Below, piece by piece: positions 1-8,103 of a stretch of DNA of 64,000 nucleotides. The translations under genes and the position numbers were made by a program. Numbering within the stretch: position 1 is the stretch's first letter; each line of letters starts with the position of its first letter. Below the pieces are notes generated by a model, which was given only the letters and a program-made list of their open reading frames with translations, made no database searches and was not told where the DNA came from. Source of the stretch: Alcanivorax sp. Its GTDB lineage: Bacteria; Pseudomonadota; Gammaproteobacteria; Pseudomonadales; Alcanivoracaceae. The stretch is from assembly GCA_017794945.1 (NCBI GenBank), contig CP051239.1:2718692-2782691 (forward strand), read 5' to 3'.

Positions 1-2018
1 GCGGCTCCGAGCTGGGTCTCGAAGACCGCATCGACGGCCTGCTGGAACTGCCGGAAGACGCCCCCGTGGGCACCGATATCCGCGACTACCTGTCGCTGAA
101 CGACACCGTCATCGAAGTGGACCTGACCCCCAACCGGGCCGACTGCCTGAGCCTGCGCGGCATCGCCCGGGAAGTGGGCGTGCTCAACCGCACCCCGCTC
201 AACGAGCCCGCCATCGAGCCGGTGCCCGCCACCCTGGACGACCGCTTCCCGGTGACCCTGGACGACAGCGACGGCTGCCCCCGCTACCTGGGCCGGGTGA
301 TCCGTGGCATCAACGCCGCCGCCGAGACGCCGCTGTGGATGGTGGAGCGCCTGCGCCGCGCCGGCGTGCGCGCCATCGACCCGATCGTCGACGTGACTAA
401 CTATGTGCTGCTCGAACTGGGCCAGCCGCTGCACGCCTTCGACCTGGCCAAGCTGGCCGGCGGCATCCGCGTGCGCCGCGCCCAGGCCGGCGAGACCCTG
501 CAAAGCCTGGACGACCAGACCCTGGAGCTGAACGACGACACCCTGCTGATCGCCGACGACAACGGCCCCCTGGCCCTGGCCGGCATCATGGGCGGCCGCC
601 CCAGCGCGGTGTCCGAAGACACCCGCGATCTGTTCCTGGAGTGCGCCTTCTTCAGCCCGCTGGCCATCGTCGGCCGGGCGCGCCGCTACGGCCTGCACAC
701 CGACGCCTCGCACCGCTATGAGCGCGGCGTCGACCCGGCCCTGCAACAACGCGCCCTGGAGCGCGCCACCGCGCTGATCCTGGAGATCGCCGGCGGCGAA
801 GCCGGCCCGCTGGACGAAACCCTGGCCGAGGACAAGCTGCCCGAGCCCGCCACCATCGAGCTGAGCGCCGAGCGCGTCGCCCGCCTGCTGGGCGCGCCCC
901 TGGACGACGCCAACATCGTCGACATTCTCGAGCGCCTGGGCATGACGGTCACCGAAACCGGCGCCGGCCAGTGGTCGGTGCGCGCCCCCAGCTGGCGCTT
1001 CGACATGGCGATCCAGGAAGACCTGATCGAGGAACTGGCCCGCGTGCACGGCTACGAGAATCTGCCCAGCCGCGTGCCCGCCGGCACCCCCGCCGGCGAC
1101 CCCGCCCCGGAGAAAGAGCTGCCGCTGCGCCGCCTGGGCGACACCCTGCGCGACCGGGGCTACATGGAAGCCATCACCTACAGCTTTGTGGCCCCGGAGC
1201 TGCAGGCCAAGGTGGACCCGGACCACGCGCCGCTGGCGCTGCTCAACCCGATCTCCGCCGACCTGGGCGTGATGCGCACCGGCCTGATGGCCGGCCTGCT
1301 GAGCGCCGCCGAGCGCAACGTCAACCGCCAGTGCAGCCGCCTGCGCCTGTTCGAGACCGGCCTGCGCTTCGTGCCCGGCCCGGACGGCCTGGCCCAGGAA
1401 CCCATGGTCGCCGGCCTGCTCTACGGCAGCGCCCAGCCCGCCCACTGGGAGGGCAAGCCGCGCCCGGTGGACTTCTACGACCTGAAAGGGGACGTGGAAG
1501 CGCTGCTGGCCCTGTCACAACCGGACGCCTTCGCGTTCCGGCCGGGCAGCCACCCGGCGCTGCACCCCGGGCAGTGCGCCGAAGTCACCCGTGACGGCCG
1601 CACCGTGGGCCACCTGGGCCGCCTGCACCCGCGCCTGGCCGCGCAGCTGGACCTGCCGAAGGGCCTGTACCTGTTCGAACTGGCCCTGGAGCCCCTGCGT
1701 CTGGGGCGCCTGCCGCACTTCGAGCCGGTCTCCGACCAGCCCCGCGTGCAGCGCGACCTGGCCTTCGTGGTCGACGCCGACGTGCCGGCCGGCGAGATGG
1801 TCGCCGCCGCGCACCAGGCCTGCGACGACCGCCTGCGTCAGGTGCATATTTTCGACCTCTACCAAGGCGACAACATCGAGGCCGGACGCAAAAGCCTGGC
1901 GCTGACCTTGACCTTCCAGGATCCTTCGCGCACTCTTAAGGACGCCCAGGTCAACGACCTGGTGGAAGCGGTAGTATCTCAGTTAAAACAACAGTTTAAG
2001 GCGACCCTCAGGGACTGA
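1..2018 (+). CDS. pheT: Phenylalanyl-tRNA synthetase beta subunit, 5' end outside window
   Basis: This is the beta chain of the alpha2beta2 PheRS that charges tRNA-Phe. The reading frame is open from base 3 and ends in TGA at 2016-2018, giving about 671 residues of a protein usually near 790-800. The N-terminal EMAP/OB tRNA-binding region is therefore missing from the window. Visible parts are the B3/B4 editing region, the B5 domain and the C-terminal FDX-ACB anticodon-binding domain (QRDLAFVVDADVPAGEMV and onward). A GTG at 66 lies inside the gene and is not the start. The gene is followed 27 bases later by ihfA, the usual pheS-pheT-ihfA order. Confidence 0.97.
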   Translation, partial: GSELGLEDRIDGLLELPEDAPVGTDIRDYLSLNDTVIEVDLTPNRADCLSLRGIAREVGVLNRTPLNEPAIEPVPATLDDRFPVTLDDSDGCPRYLGRVIRGINAAAETPLWMVERLRRAGVRAIDPIVDVTNYVLLELGQPLHAFDLAKLAGGIRVRRAQAGETLQSLDDQTLELNDDTLLIADDNGPLALAGIMGGRPSAVSEDTRDLFLECAFFSPLAIVGRARRYGLHTDASHRYERGVDPALQQRALERATALILEIAGGEAGPLDETLAEDKLPEPATIELSAERVARLLGAPLDDANIVDILERLGMTVTETGAGQWSVRAPSWRFDMAIQEDLIEELARVHGYENLPSRVPAGTPAGDPAPEKELPLRRLGDTLRDRGYMEAITYSFVAPELQAKVDPDHAPLALLNPISADLGVMRTGLMAGLLSAAERNVNRQCSRLRLFETGLRFVPGPDGLAQEPMVAGLLYGSAQPAHWEGKPRPVDFYDLKGDVEALLALSQPDAFAFRPGSHPALHPGQCAEVTRDGRTVGHLGRLHPRLAAQLDLPKGLYLFELALEPLRLGRLPHFEPVSDQPRVQRDLAFVVDADVPAGEMVAAAHQACDDRLRQVHIFDLYQGDNIEAGRKSLALTLTFQDPSRTLKDAQVNDLVEAVVSQLKQQFKATLRD

Positions 2019-2045
2019 AGAAGGGCCTGGATTGAGGCATTTCCA

Positions 2046-2345
2046 ATGGCGTTGACCAAAGCAGATATGGCCGACCGGCTGTTCGAGGAGCTCGGTCTCA
2101 ACAAGCGCGAAGCCAAGGAACTGGTGGAGATGTTCTTCGAGCAGATTCGAGACTCACTGGCCGACAACCGGCCGGTGAAGCTCTCCGGATTCGGCAACTT
2201 CGACCTGCGTGACAAAAGCGAGCGCCCCGGCCGGAACCCGAAAACCGGGGAAGAGATCCCGATCTCCGCGCGCCGCGTGGTCACCTTCCGTCCCGGGCAA
2301 AAACTGAAACAGCGGGTGGAAGACTATGCTCGAACCCAGTCATAA
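2046..2345 (+). CDS. ihfA: Integration host factor alpha subunit
   Basis: This 99-residue HU/IHF-family DNA-bending protein forms the IHF heterodimer with IhfB. IHF acts in nucleoid structure, sigma-54 promoters and site-specific recombination. The sequence has the canonical start [20 protein letters not shown], the beta-arm region with [18 protein letters not shown] and the usual length. It sits immediately behind pheT and its last 20 bases overlap the next gene, so the three are probably one transcript, as in Pseudomonas and E. coli relatives. Confidence 0.97.
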   Translation: MALTKADMADRLFEELGLNKREAKELVEMFFEQIRDSLADNRPVKLSGFGNFDLRDKSERPGRNPKTGEEIPISARRVVTFRPGQKLKQRVEDYARTQS

Positions 2346-2709
2346 CGACGAACTGCCGGCGATCCCCGGCAAGCGCTACTTCACCATCGGTGAGGTCAGC
2401 GAGCTGTGCGACGTCAAACCGCACGTGCTGCGCTACTGGGAGCAAGAATTCCCCCAGCTGAAACCGGTGAAGCGGCGCGGCAACCGCCGTTACTACCAGC
2501 GCCAGGACGTGCTCACCATCCGCCAGATCCGCAGCCTGCTCTACGAGCAGGGCTTCACCATCGGCGGCGCCCGTCAGCAGCTCTCCGGCGACGCCAACGC
2601 CGAACAGTCCACCCGCTACCACCAGATGATCAAGCAGATGATCGTCGAGCTGGAGGATGTGCTGGACGTGCTCAACGCGGACCGCATCAACAGCGTGCGC
2701 CATCCCTGA
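2326..2709 (+). CDS. MerR-family transcriptional regulator (ihfA-linked)
   Basis: The protein has 127 residues. An N-terminal MerR winged-helix domain is seen at about residues 15-85 ([20 protein letters not shown], then [10 protein letters not shown] and [10 protein letters not shown]). A short dimerisation helix rich in I, V and L closes the protein. There is no Cys-rich effector-binding domain, so it is not a metal sensor of the MerR/CueR kind. The start ATG lies inside ihfA (20-base overlap), which argues for translational coupling. The same regulator sits after ihfA in many gammaproteobacteria, and its target is unknown to me. Confidence 0.9.
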   Translation: MLEPSHNDELPAIPGKRYFTIGEVSELCDVKPHVLRYWEQEFPQLKPVKRRGNRRYYQRQDVLTIRQIRSLLYEQGFTIGGARQQLSGDANAEQSTRYHQMIKQMIVELEDVLDVLNADRINSVRHP

Positions 2710-2733
2710 ACGCCGTCTGCTCAAAGCCTGAGC

Positions 2734-2755
2734 ATCCGCGCCGACCGGCGCGGAT
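2734..2755 (+). terminator. Perfect hairpin after the pheT-ihfA-merR operon
   Basis: ATCCGCGCCG and CGGCGCGGAT form a perfect 10-base inverted repeat with two bases between. It lies 25 bases past the regulator stop. No clear U-tract follows, so termination would be weak or Rho-assisted. Confidence 0.45.
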
Positions 2756-2838
2756 TCCGGGTTCCATCCGACCGGGGAATCCGTTATGATTCCCGCCGCT
2801 TCGCCGCACTGAACCTTCCCCTGGCGGAGCAGCACAAT

Positions 2839-2917
<79 letters not shown>

Positions 2918-2919
2918 AA

Positions 2920-2968
2920 TAAAACGAAGAGGGTCAGTGACTTACGAGCACTGGCCCTTTTTCGTTTC
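2920..2968 (+). terminator. Rho-independent terminator of tRNA-Pro
   Basis: AGGGTCAGTG (2930-2939) pairs with CACTGGCCCT (2949-2958) with one G-U pair, followed by five Ts. Flanking A-rich and T-rich bases extend the stem outward (AAACGAA against TTTTCGTTT), so it may work in both directions. Confidence 0.8.
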
Positions 2969-2973
2969 TGACG

Positions 2974-3007
2974 CTGTTGCAAAACATTTTCAATACTGTT
3001 GCAAAAC
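2974..3007. repeat. Direct repeat CTGTTGCAAAAC, two copies 22 bases apart
   Basis: Exact 12-base copies lie at 2974-2985 and 2996-3007. The second abuts the stop codon of the integrase remnant. The spacing is close to two helical turns. They could be recombinase or excisionase binding sites left at the edge of the element, or a small tandem duplication. Confidence 0.6.
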
Positions 3008-3385
3008 TCAGCCCGTGATATTGCTCAAATCCAGGTCGGCCACGGCCTCGGTACACACCACCTCTTCGTGATCCGCCTCGTAGTTTTTCGTCATCTTCCG
3101 CGTGCTGTGCCCGGCCAGCTTTTGCCCATCCTTGCCCGCTTTCTTGTACAGGTGCAGGCTCAGGGCGCGCAGCTCATGGAAGCCCAGCTGTTACTCCAGT
3201 GATCAGTCGGGGTAGGGGTTGGCGGCGTCCCTGGCCGCCCTGAACGCCAGGGTCAGGTACCGGTTATCGACCTGGGCGCAGCTCCGGACTGGTTTACGCG
3301 CCAATCGGGCTTCTGGTGAATTAGGATCTGGGAGTGCACATGATGTCGGCGGAGGGCTACCATCTCTTTCAGTTGGGACGTTATG
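3008..3385 (-). pseudogene. Decayed phage-type tyrosine integrase, C-terminal part
   Basis: Reading the minus strand from about 3300 to 3008 gives VDNRYLTLAFRAARDAANPY, then two in-frame stops (TGA, TAA), then QLGFHELRALSLHLYKKAG, GQKLAGHSTRKMTKNYEADH and a final stop at 3008-3010. This is the catalytic C-terminus of a tyrosine recombinase: the HxLR box, the GHST box and the MTxxY nucleophile region. Further upstream the similarity (LKEMVALRRHHVHSQILIHQ) continues in another frame to about 3385, so there is at least one frameshift as well. The N-terminal half is absent. The position next to tRNA-Pro fits an old integrative element. Nonfunctional as it stands. Confidence 0.85.
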
Positions 3386-3643
3386 GGAAGACGAACCCAG
3401 GAGATGTTACAAATACTGTATGTAAACCACGCGCCACTTGCCGTATCTGTGGTGGATGCCAATCACAATTTTATCGGGCATTGTGTTAAGACAGCCGTCG
3501 TGGCGCTAGTCCTGTGGTTCAACAGGTGCGTCACTCGTACCCTCCCCCCTTTTTTTGTCATGGTTTGCTATGCGGCTTGGCACTTTCCGCCTGGCGAGCA
3601 GCGTTATATCGTAAGGAAGTGTAATCACGAACAGGGGACTTTT
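3386..3643. other. Gap between integrase remnant and small hypothetical gene
   Basis: This stretch is open on the plus strand in the frame of the following gene, but the encoded residues look like noise and there is no ribosome binding site for an upstream start. I see no RNA gene or repeat in it. Confidence 0.4.
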
Positions 3644-3877
3644 GTGCAAAAGTATGATTCGGATACAACGGTGAGAGAAATCAATGAGGCCGTTGATGCC
3701 ACCATTCACTCTACCCAGTTCACTGCTGAGGGCCGGTGGGTGGTGGAGGTTGAGTTGCACGACAAAAATGGAAGGAAAATTGGAGGCACGCTTGAGCTGA
3801 TGGATACATCTTTCGAGACCCTTGATGCGGCTAGGAACGCCGGAGAAGCTCAAGCTAAAGCCGTGGTTCAACGTTAG
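3644..3877 (+). CDS. Small hypothetical protein, 77 residues
   Basis: I do not recognise this protein. The GTG start at 3644 is chosen because AGGGGAC sits about seven bases upstream and because the residues before it (open back to 3383) have no protein-like character. From here the product is hydrophilic: MQKYDSDTTVREINEAVDAT opens it, a beta-rich middle contains WVVEVELHDKNGRKIGGTL, and it ends in an Ala-rich helix. There is no signal peptide or membrane segment. Base composition is more AT-rich than the flanking core genes. It lies between the decayed integrase and two membrane proteins. Confidence 0.55.
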   Translation: MQKYDSDTTVREINEAVDATIHSTQFTAEGRWVVEVELHDKNGRKIGGTLELMDTSFETLDAARNAGEAQAKAVVQR

Positions 3878-3976
3878 CTATTTTGGAATTCGCATGTGAT
3901 GCGGCCCCCTCCAACCCTGATTTGGTGTGGAGCGGTCGGATAAAGCGTGCTTACCCTAAAAATACTCAGGGGCGTG

Positions 3977-4633
3977 ATGTCTTACTGCTTTTGCGGATCT
4001 AATATCGACTGCTGGGTGGCCTGGCTTACAAACCCTGCAACTGTTGGTTGGGTGCAAGGGATTGGTGCGTTGGCGGCTGCTGTAGTGGCGGTGGTTGTGG
4101 CTAGCCATGCGGCACAGCGTGAATCGAAGGCTAAGCGCGATGCCATCCAGAGGAACACTGAGTCGATCATACAAGTGCAGAGGTACTGTACATCGGTTAT
4201 TGAGGAAGTAATCAAAGAGGCTAAAAAGGGAGGTCCAATCGGGCTTGGAAAACTTATTGCCACCCTTCGCCAGATTCAGTTCACCCATCGTCAGGTTGAG
4301 TTCCTGATGACTCAACCGACTGCCCATAAAGAAGTCGTTTTGGCTCTTTCGGGATATATGCTCCCTAGTGAGCAAGTGTGCATCGTCATTGAGGACATTC
4401 TGGAGCAGGCCAAAGCGTCGCGCGGCACATTGAGTCCCCTGGGTCTACGACCGGCCATTCCTGACCAAACGTTAGCGGTTCTGGAAGATCAGGTTGCGGT
4501 TATGAGTGCTATTATCGAGGCGATGACGATATTCTCCGTGGAGCTACGCACCAGCCAGAAAGCAAAGTTTCCGGGCATTCAGATCTCGTCGAAGGATGAG
4601 GGGCCTGAAGAAAAGAAGCTTGGCGAGGATTGA
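3977..4633 (+). CDS. Hypothetical single-pass membrane protein, paralogue 1
   Basis: The protein has 218 residues. The N-terminus MSYCFCGSNIDCWVAWLTNP is followed by PATVGWVQGIG and a strongly hydrophobic Ala/Val segment at about residues 26-45, then a long charged, mostly helical region. The first 30 residues match the next gene in the pattern C-x5-C-W-x2-W-x3-PAT-x2-WVQ-x-I, so the two are paralogues. I expect a short N-terminal segment, one membrane helix and a soluble C-terminal domain of unknown role. ATG 3977 is preferred over the upstream GTG 3947 because AGGGG lies about six bases before it. AT-rich compared with the flanking core genes. Confidence 0.7.
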   Translation: MSYCFCGSNIDCWVAWLTNPATVGWVQGIGALAAAVVAVVVASHAAQRESKAKRDAIQRNTESIIQVQRYCTSVIEEVIKEAKKGGPIGLGKLIATLRQIQFTHRQVEFLMTQPTAHKEVVLALSGYMLPSEQVCIVIEDILEQAKASRGTLSPLGLRPAIPDQTLAVLEDQVAVMSAIIEAMTIFSVELRTSQKAKFPGIQISSKDEGPEEKKLGED

Positions 4634-4745
4634 AGCTGCCTAGGAGTGATTGCGATATTTCGTGGCTTACTTCGCTTTTCAAATCCTTGAAACCTGGTGA
4701 CGGAATTCGGCATGCCTCCCTGACGCTGTAGAAGAGAATGGAGTA

Positions 4746-5390
4746 ATGGAACTGTATTGGTGTGAAGGTGACTGGAATTGCTGGGCCACGTGGTTCTGGA
4801 GTCCGGCAACCGCAGCCTGGGTTCAAGCCATCGTCGCTGGTTTGGCCATTTGGTATGCAGGTAGCAGGAGCCGGAAGACCATGCAGGATGCCGTTGATCT
4901 GTATCGGCAGAAAATTCACATGGATCATTTGGAGTCTATTGCCAGGTTTAAATCCGCACTGAGTATGGCCCGGACCGATGTGGAGACTCTTGTGGGCATC
5001 GTGCAGGAGAAGGGCGAGGTTCACCCTATCTACCTTAAGGCTGTTCGGCAGGGTTTGATTCAGACACAGAGAGTTCTCGACACTTTAGTTTTCAAGGATC
5101 TGCCCAGTACGCAGCTCGTTAGAGATGTGCTTGCTGTATCTAGGGCGGTCCAGGCCACGTCGGAGATGCTTAAGGCAATTCTCGAAAACCCGGAAATTGC
5201 CAAGCTCGATGGCTTTATCGAGGTATACAACGATATCGAAGACTATGCGCCGAAACTTCAGAAGTTCCACGTCCTTTTTGGTAACGACAGAGAGCTTTCT
5301 TGGTCGGACGTCTTTCCCGACCACACAGGGTTTGGGCATGGTCGTCCAACCACATACCGACAGCATGTTCGGAAGACCAGCGCTCAGTGA
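4746..5390 (+). CDS. Hypothetical single-pass membrane protein, paralogue 2
   Basis: The protein has 214 residues and shares the N-terminal pattern of the preceding gene: MELYWCEGDWNCWATWFWSP, then PATAAWVQAIVAGLAIWYAG. This is a Trp/Cys-rich head followed by a short hydrophobic segment (about residues 22-39). The remainder is helical and charged and shows little similarity to paralogue 1. A purine-rich AAGAGA precedes the ATG by eight bases. The pair is separated by 112 bases and is probably co-transcribed. Similar WVQ-I membrane starts occur in many uncharacterised proteins of mobile regions, but I cannot name a family. Confidence 0.7.
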   Translation: MELYWCEGDWNCWATWFWSPATAAWVQAIVAGLAIWYAGSRSRKTMQDAVDLYRQKIHMDHLESIARFKSALSMARTDVETLVGIVQEKGEVHPIYLKAVRQGLIQTQRVLDTLVFKDLPSTQLVRDVLAVSRAVQATSEMLKAILENPEIAKLDGFIEVYNDIEDYAPKLQKFHVLFGNDRELSWSDVFPDHTGFGHGRPTTYRQHVRKTSAQ

Positions 5391-5417
5391 AGTATCGGGG
5401 AGCTGATTATTCGTTAA

Positions 5418-5540
5418 CAGATTCATATAGTTTTCCAAAGCTGCTGCAAGGTGTGCCGCAAGGGCAAGGCCTGCGGTAATTCCTGCATCAGCCGTAGCTA
5501 CACCTGCACGAAGCCGCCGGGGTGTGCCTGCGACGGCTGA
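5418..5540 (+). pseudogene. Beheaded gene for a small Cys-rich protein
   Basis: From 5418 to the TGA at 5538-5540 the frame encodes SCCKVCRKGKACGNSCISRS followed by YTCTKPPGCACDG, nine cysteines in a dense pattern. As I remember them, small secreted proteins with this CCKVC-KGKACG-SCI core carry an N-terminal signal peptide. Here an in-frame TAA lies directly before 5418, there is no start codon, and the signal peptide is missing. The break coincides with the right edge of the AT-rich patch, so the insertion or a later deletion probably removed the 5' part. Confidence 0.65.
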
Positions 5541-5711
5541 TTGCCGGCAAACCTCGTCCGTTTCGCCGAGTCGCGGCGGCGCCGGCCCCGGGTAGAGTGG
5601 GGCTGGGATGTCGTGCCTGACCGTTTCCGTCAGGGCGCCGGTGTTTAAGGCCAGTGCCTCTCAAATCCGCTGGTTCTATGCTGGCCGGCCAACGTGCTAC
5701 CGGGGTGAACC

Positions 5712-6917
5712 ATGGACCTGAAAGTACCCGAGCAGGAGCGGCATTTCCGCGAGGAGGTGCGTGCGTTCCTGGATGAATCGCTGACCCCTGAGATTCTGGA
5801 GGCGGGGCGCAAGACCACCTCGGTGTTCGCGCCGGTGAAGGAGGCGATGGCCTGGCAGCGCCTTCTGCATGCAAAGGGCTGGGCGGCACCGCACTGGCCG
5901 AAAGAGTATGGCGGCACAGGCTGGAGTGTCGGCCAGCGCGCGGTGTTCGCCGAGGAGCTGGTGCGCGCCGAGGCGCCGCCGCTGATTCCCATGGGCTTGC
6001 AGATGTGCGGGCCCTGTCTGATCGGCTTCGGCACCGAGGAGCAGAAGGCGCATTATTTGCCGCGCATTCTTTCCGGCGAGGATATCTGGTGCCAGGGCTA
6101 TTCCGAGCCCGGCGCCGGTTCCGATCTGGCGTCGCTGAAGACCTTCGCGGAGAGCGACGGCGACGACTATGTGATCAACGGCACCAAGATCTGGACCACC
6201 TACGCCCACCACGCCAACCGCATGTTCCTGTTGGTGCGCACCCGCCGCGACGGCAAGCCCCAGGCGGGCATCACCTTCCTGCTGCTGGATATGAACACCC
6301 CTGGGATCACCGTTGAGCCCATCGTCGGTCTCGATGAGGTTCCGGAGCAGTGCCAAGTGTTTTTCGACAATGTGCGTGTGCCCAAGCGCAACCGTGTCGG
6401 TGAGGAGAACGATGGCTGGACGGTGGCCAAGTACCTACTCACTTTTGAACGGGGCGGGCAGGACTACGCGCCCGCGCTGGGCGTGCAGTTGCAGCGGCTG
6501 AAGCAGATCGCCGCGCGGCAGACCACCGCCGGCGGCGGCAGCCTGCGCGACGACCCGGTGTGGGCGCACAAGGTGGCCGCCTGCGAAAGCGAGGTGCTGG
6601 CGCTGTCGTTTACGGAAAAGCGCATCAAGTCGGCACTGTCCGCGGGCAAGGATCCGGGCGCGCTGTCGTCGATGACCAAGATCCTCGGCACCGAGCTGCA
6701 GCAGCGGGTCACCGAGCTGGGTATCGAGACGCTGGGCAGCCAGGCGCTGGTCTGGCAGCCGCAAGCCCTGGTGCCCGGCGGTGACGAGGCGCCGCTGGGC
6801 CCGGAGTACGCGCTCACCGCCATGGCGTCCTATCTGAACGCGCGGGCCTGTTCCATTTACGGCGGGTCCAACGAGGTGCAGCGGGGCATTATCGCCAAGG
6901 CGGTACTGGGCCTGTGA
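5712..6917 (+). CDS. Acyl-CoA dehydrogenase, subunit 1 of a likely pair
   Basis: This 401-residue flavoprotein of the acyl-CoA dehydrogenase family would oxidise an acyl-CoA to the enoyl-CoA in the cytoplasm. The N-terminal helical domain, the FAD-binding middle stretch with GYSEPGAGSDLASLKTFA and INGTKIWTTYAHHANRM, and the C-terminal IYGGSNEVQRGIIAK are present. The position where many family members carry the catalytic Glu of the YEGT motif holds Gly (YGGS). The next gene, 22 bases on, is a second, shorter dehydrogenase. Such pairs form alpha2beta2 enzymes acting on bulky acyl or steroid side chains in other bacteria, so heteromer formation is my inference. The substrate is unknown. Confidence 0.9.
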   Translation: MDLKVPEQERHFREEVRAFLDESLTPEILEAGRKTTSVFAPVKEAMAWQRLLHAKGWAAPHWPKEYGGTGWSVGQRAVFAEELVRAEAPPLIPMGLQMCGPCLIGFGTEEQKAHYLPRILSGEDIWCQGYSEPGAGSDLASLKTFAESDGDDYVINGTKIWTTYAHHANRMFLLVRTRRDGKPQAGITFLLLDMNTPGITVEPIVGLDEVPEQCQVFFDNVRVPKRNRVGEENDGWTVAKYLLTFERGGQDYAPALGVQLQRLKQIAARQTTAGGGSLRDDPVWAHKVAACESEVLALSFTEKRIKSALSAGKDPGALSSMTKILGTELQQRVTELGIETLGSQALVWQPQALVPGGDEAPLGPEYALTAMASYLNARACSIYGGSNEVQRGIIAKAVLGL

Positions 6918-6939
6918 GGGCGACGAAAGGAGAACGAGG

Positions 6940-8022
6940 ATGAATTTTTCGCTGAGCGATGAGCAGCAAATGCTGGCCGACAGCGCGCGCCGTTTTGTGC
7001 AGGGCGGGTATCAGGCGGAAACCCTCTGGCATCAGTTCGCCGAACTGGGATGGCTGGCGCTGCCGTTCGACGAGGACGACGGCGGCCTGGGCGCCGGCCT
7101 GGTGGAAACCATGGTCCTGTTGGAAGAACTGGGTCGCGGCGGAGTGACCACGCCTTACCTGGCCACGGTGGTGTTGGGCGGCGGCATCCTGCGCCGCGCC
7201 GACGCGGCCTGCCGTGCCCGCTATCTGCCGGACCTGATGGCGGGCGACCTGCAGTTGGCGTTGGCGGTGGACGAACAGGAGCGTGTGTTCGCGCCGGAGA
7301 ACACCGCGCTGCAAGCCCGCGAGGAGGGCGGCGGCTTCGTTTTGAACGGTCGCAAGACCGTGGTGCTTAACGGCGATCAGGCGGACCGTATTCTGGTGCT
7401 GGCACGCACCGGCGGCGAGCCCGGCGATCAGCGCGGCCTGTCGCTGTTCCTGCTCGACCCGCACAGCCCGGGCGTGACGCTGACACCGCACCGTCTGGTG
7501 GACGGCCACCGGGCGGCCCGGCTGCAGCTCGATGGGGTCCGGTTGTCCGCCGACGCATTGATCTTCGAGAAAGACGCCGCCTTCGAACCGGTCCGCCAGG
7601 TATTGGACGAAGCCATTCTCGCCCTGGGGGCGGAAGCCGTGGGCGCGCTCTCCGTGCTGCTGGACGACACCGTGGAATACAGCAAGACCCGCAAGCAGTT
7701 CGGCGTGCCGATCGGCAGCTTCCAGGTGCTGCAGCACCGCATGGCAGACATGTTCATGGCCCTGGAGCAGACCCGCTCGCTGCTGTTGGCCGCCACCCTG
7801 AAGACGCTGGAGGGCCACGACGACGCCCGCCAGGCGGTGCACGCGCTGAAGGCCCGCATCGGTGGCGCCGGCCGGCATATCGCCCAGGAAGCGGTGCAGC
7901 TGCACGGCGGCATGGGCATGACCGACGAGCTGGCGGTGGGGCGTTACTTTAAGCGCATCACCGCCATGGACGGCCTGTTCGGTGGCGCCGACCAGCATCT
8001 GGCCGCGTTCGCCCGCGGTTGA
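6940..8022 (+). CDS. Acyl-CoA dehydrogenase, subunit 2 of a likely pair
   Basis: At 360 residues this is shorter than a typical homotetrameric dehydrogenase. It has the family fold: MNFSLSDEQQMLADSARRFV at the start, the middle beta domain, then SKTRKQFGVPIGSFQVLQHR and VQLHGGMGMTDELAVGRYFK. It lacks the usual SEP-GSD FAD signature of the neighbour. Reduced FAD sites in one chain are typical of heteromeric acyl-CoA dehydrogenases. A good ribosome binding site (AAAGGAGAACGAGG) precedes the ATG, and the tight spacing to the previous gene suggests co-translation of partners. Confidence 0.88.
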   Translation: MNFSLSDEQQMLADSARRFVQGGYQAETLWHQFAELGWLALPFDEDDGGLGAGLVETMVLLEELGRGGVTTPYLATVVLGGGILRRADAACRARYLPDLMAGDLQLALAVDEQERVFAPENTALQAREEGGGFVLNGRKTVVLNGDQADRILVLARTGGEPGDQRGLSLFLLDPHSPGVTLTPHRLVDGHRAARLQLDGVRLSADALIFEKDAAFEPVRQVLDEAILALGAEAVGALSVLLDDTVEYSKTRKQFGVPIGSFQVLQHRMADMFMALEQTRSLLLAATLKTLEGHDDARQAVHALKARIGGAGRHIAQEAVQLHGGMGMTDELAVGRYFKRITAMDGLFGGADQHLAAFARG

Positions 8023-8103
8023 GTCGCAAAGGCCTGTATTTCCGAGCGTGAAACCGCCATCCTTTCCCTTTACTGCTGACCAGGGAAAAAGGTCGAATTG
8101 TTG

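Noticed and set aside
3383..3643. Upstream part of the 164-codon frame ending at 3877
   Set aside because: It overlaps the integrase remnant region, has no ribosome binding site and no protein-like pattern. The GTG at 3644 is preferred.
5391..5460. Second copy of the tRNA-Pro 3' end as right attachment site of the AT-rich patch
   Set aside because: I scanned the right edge for GGTTCGAATCCTTCC-like sequence and found none.
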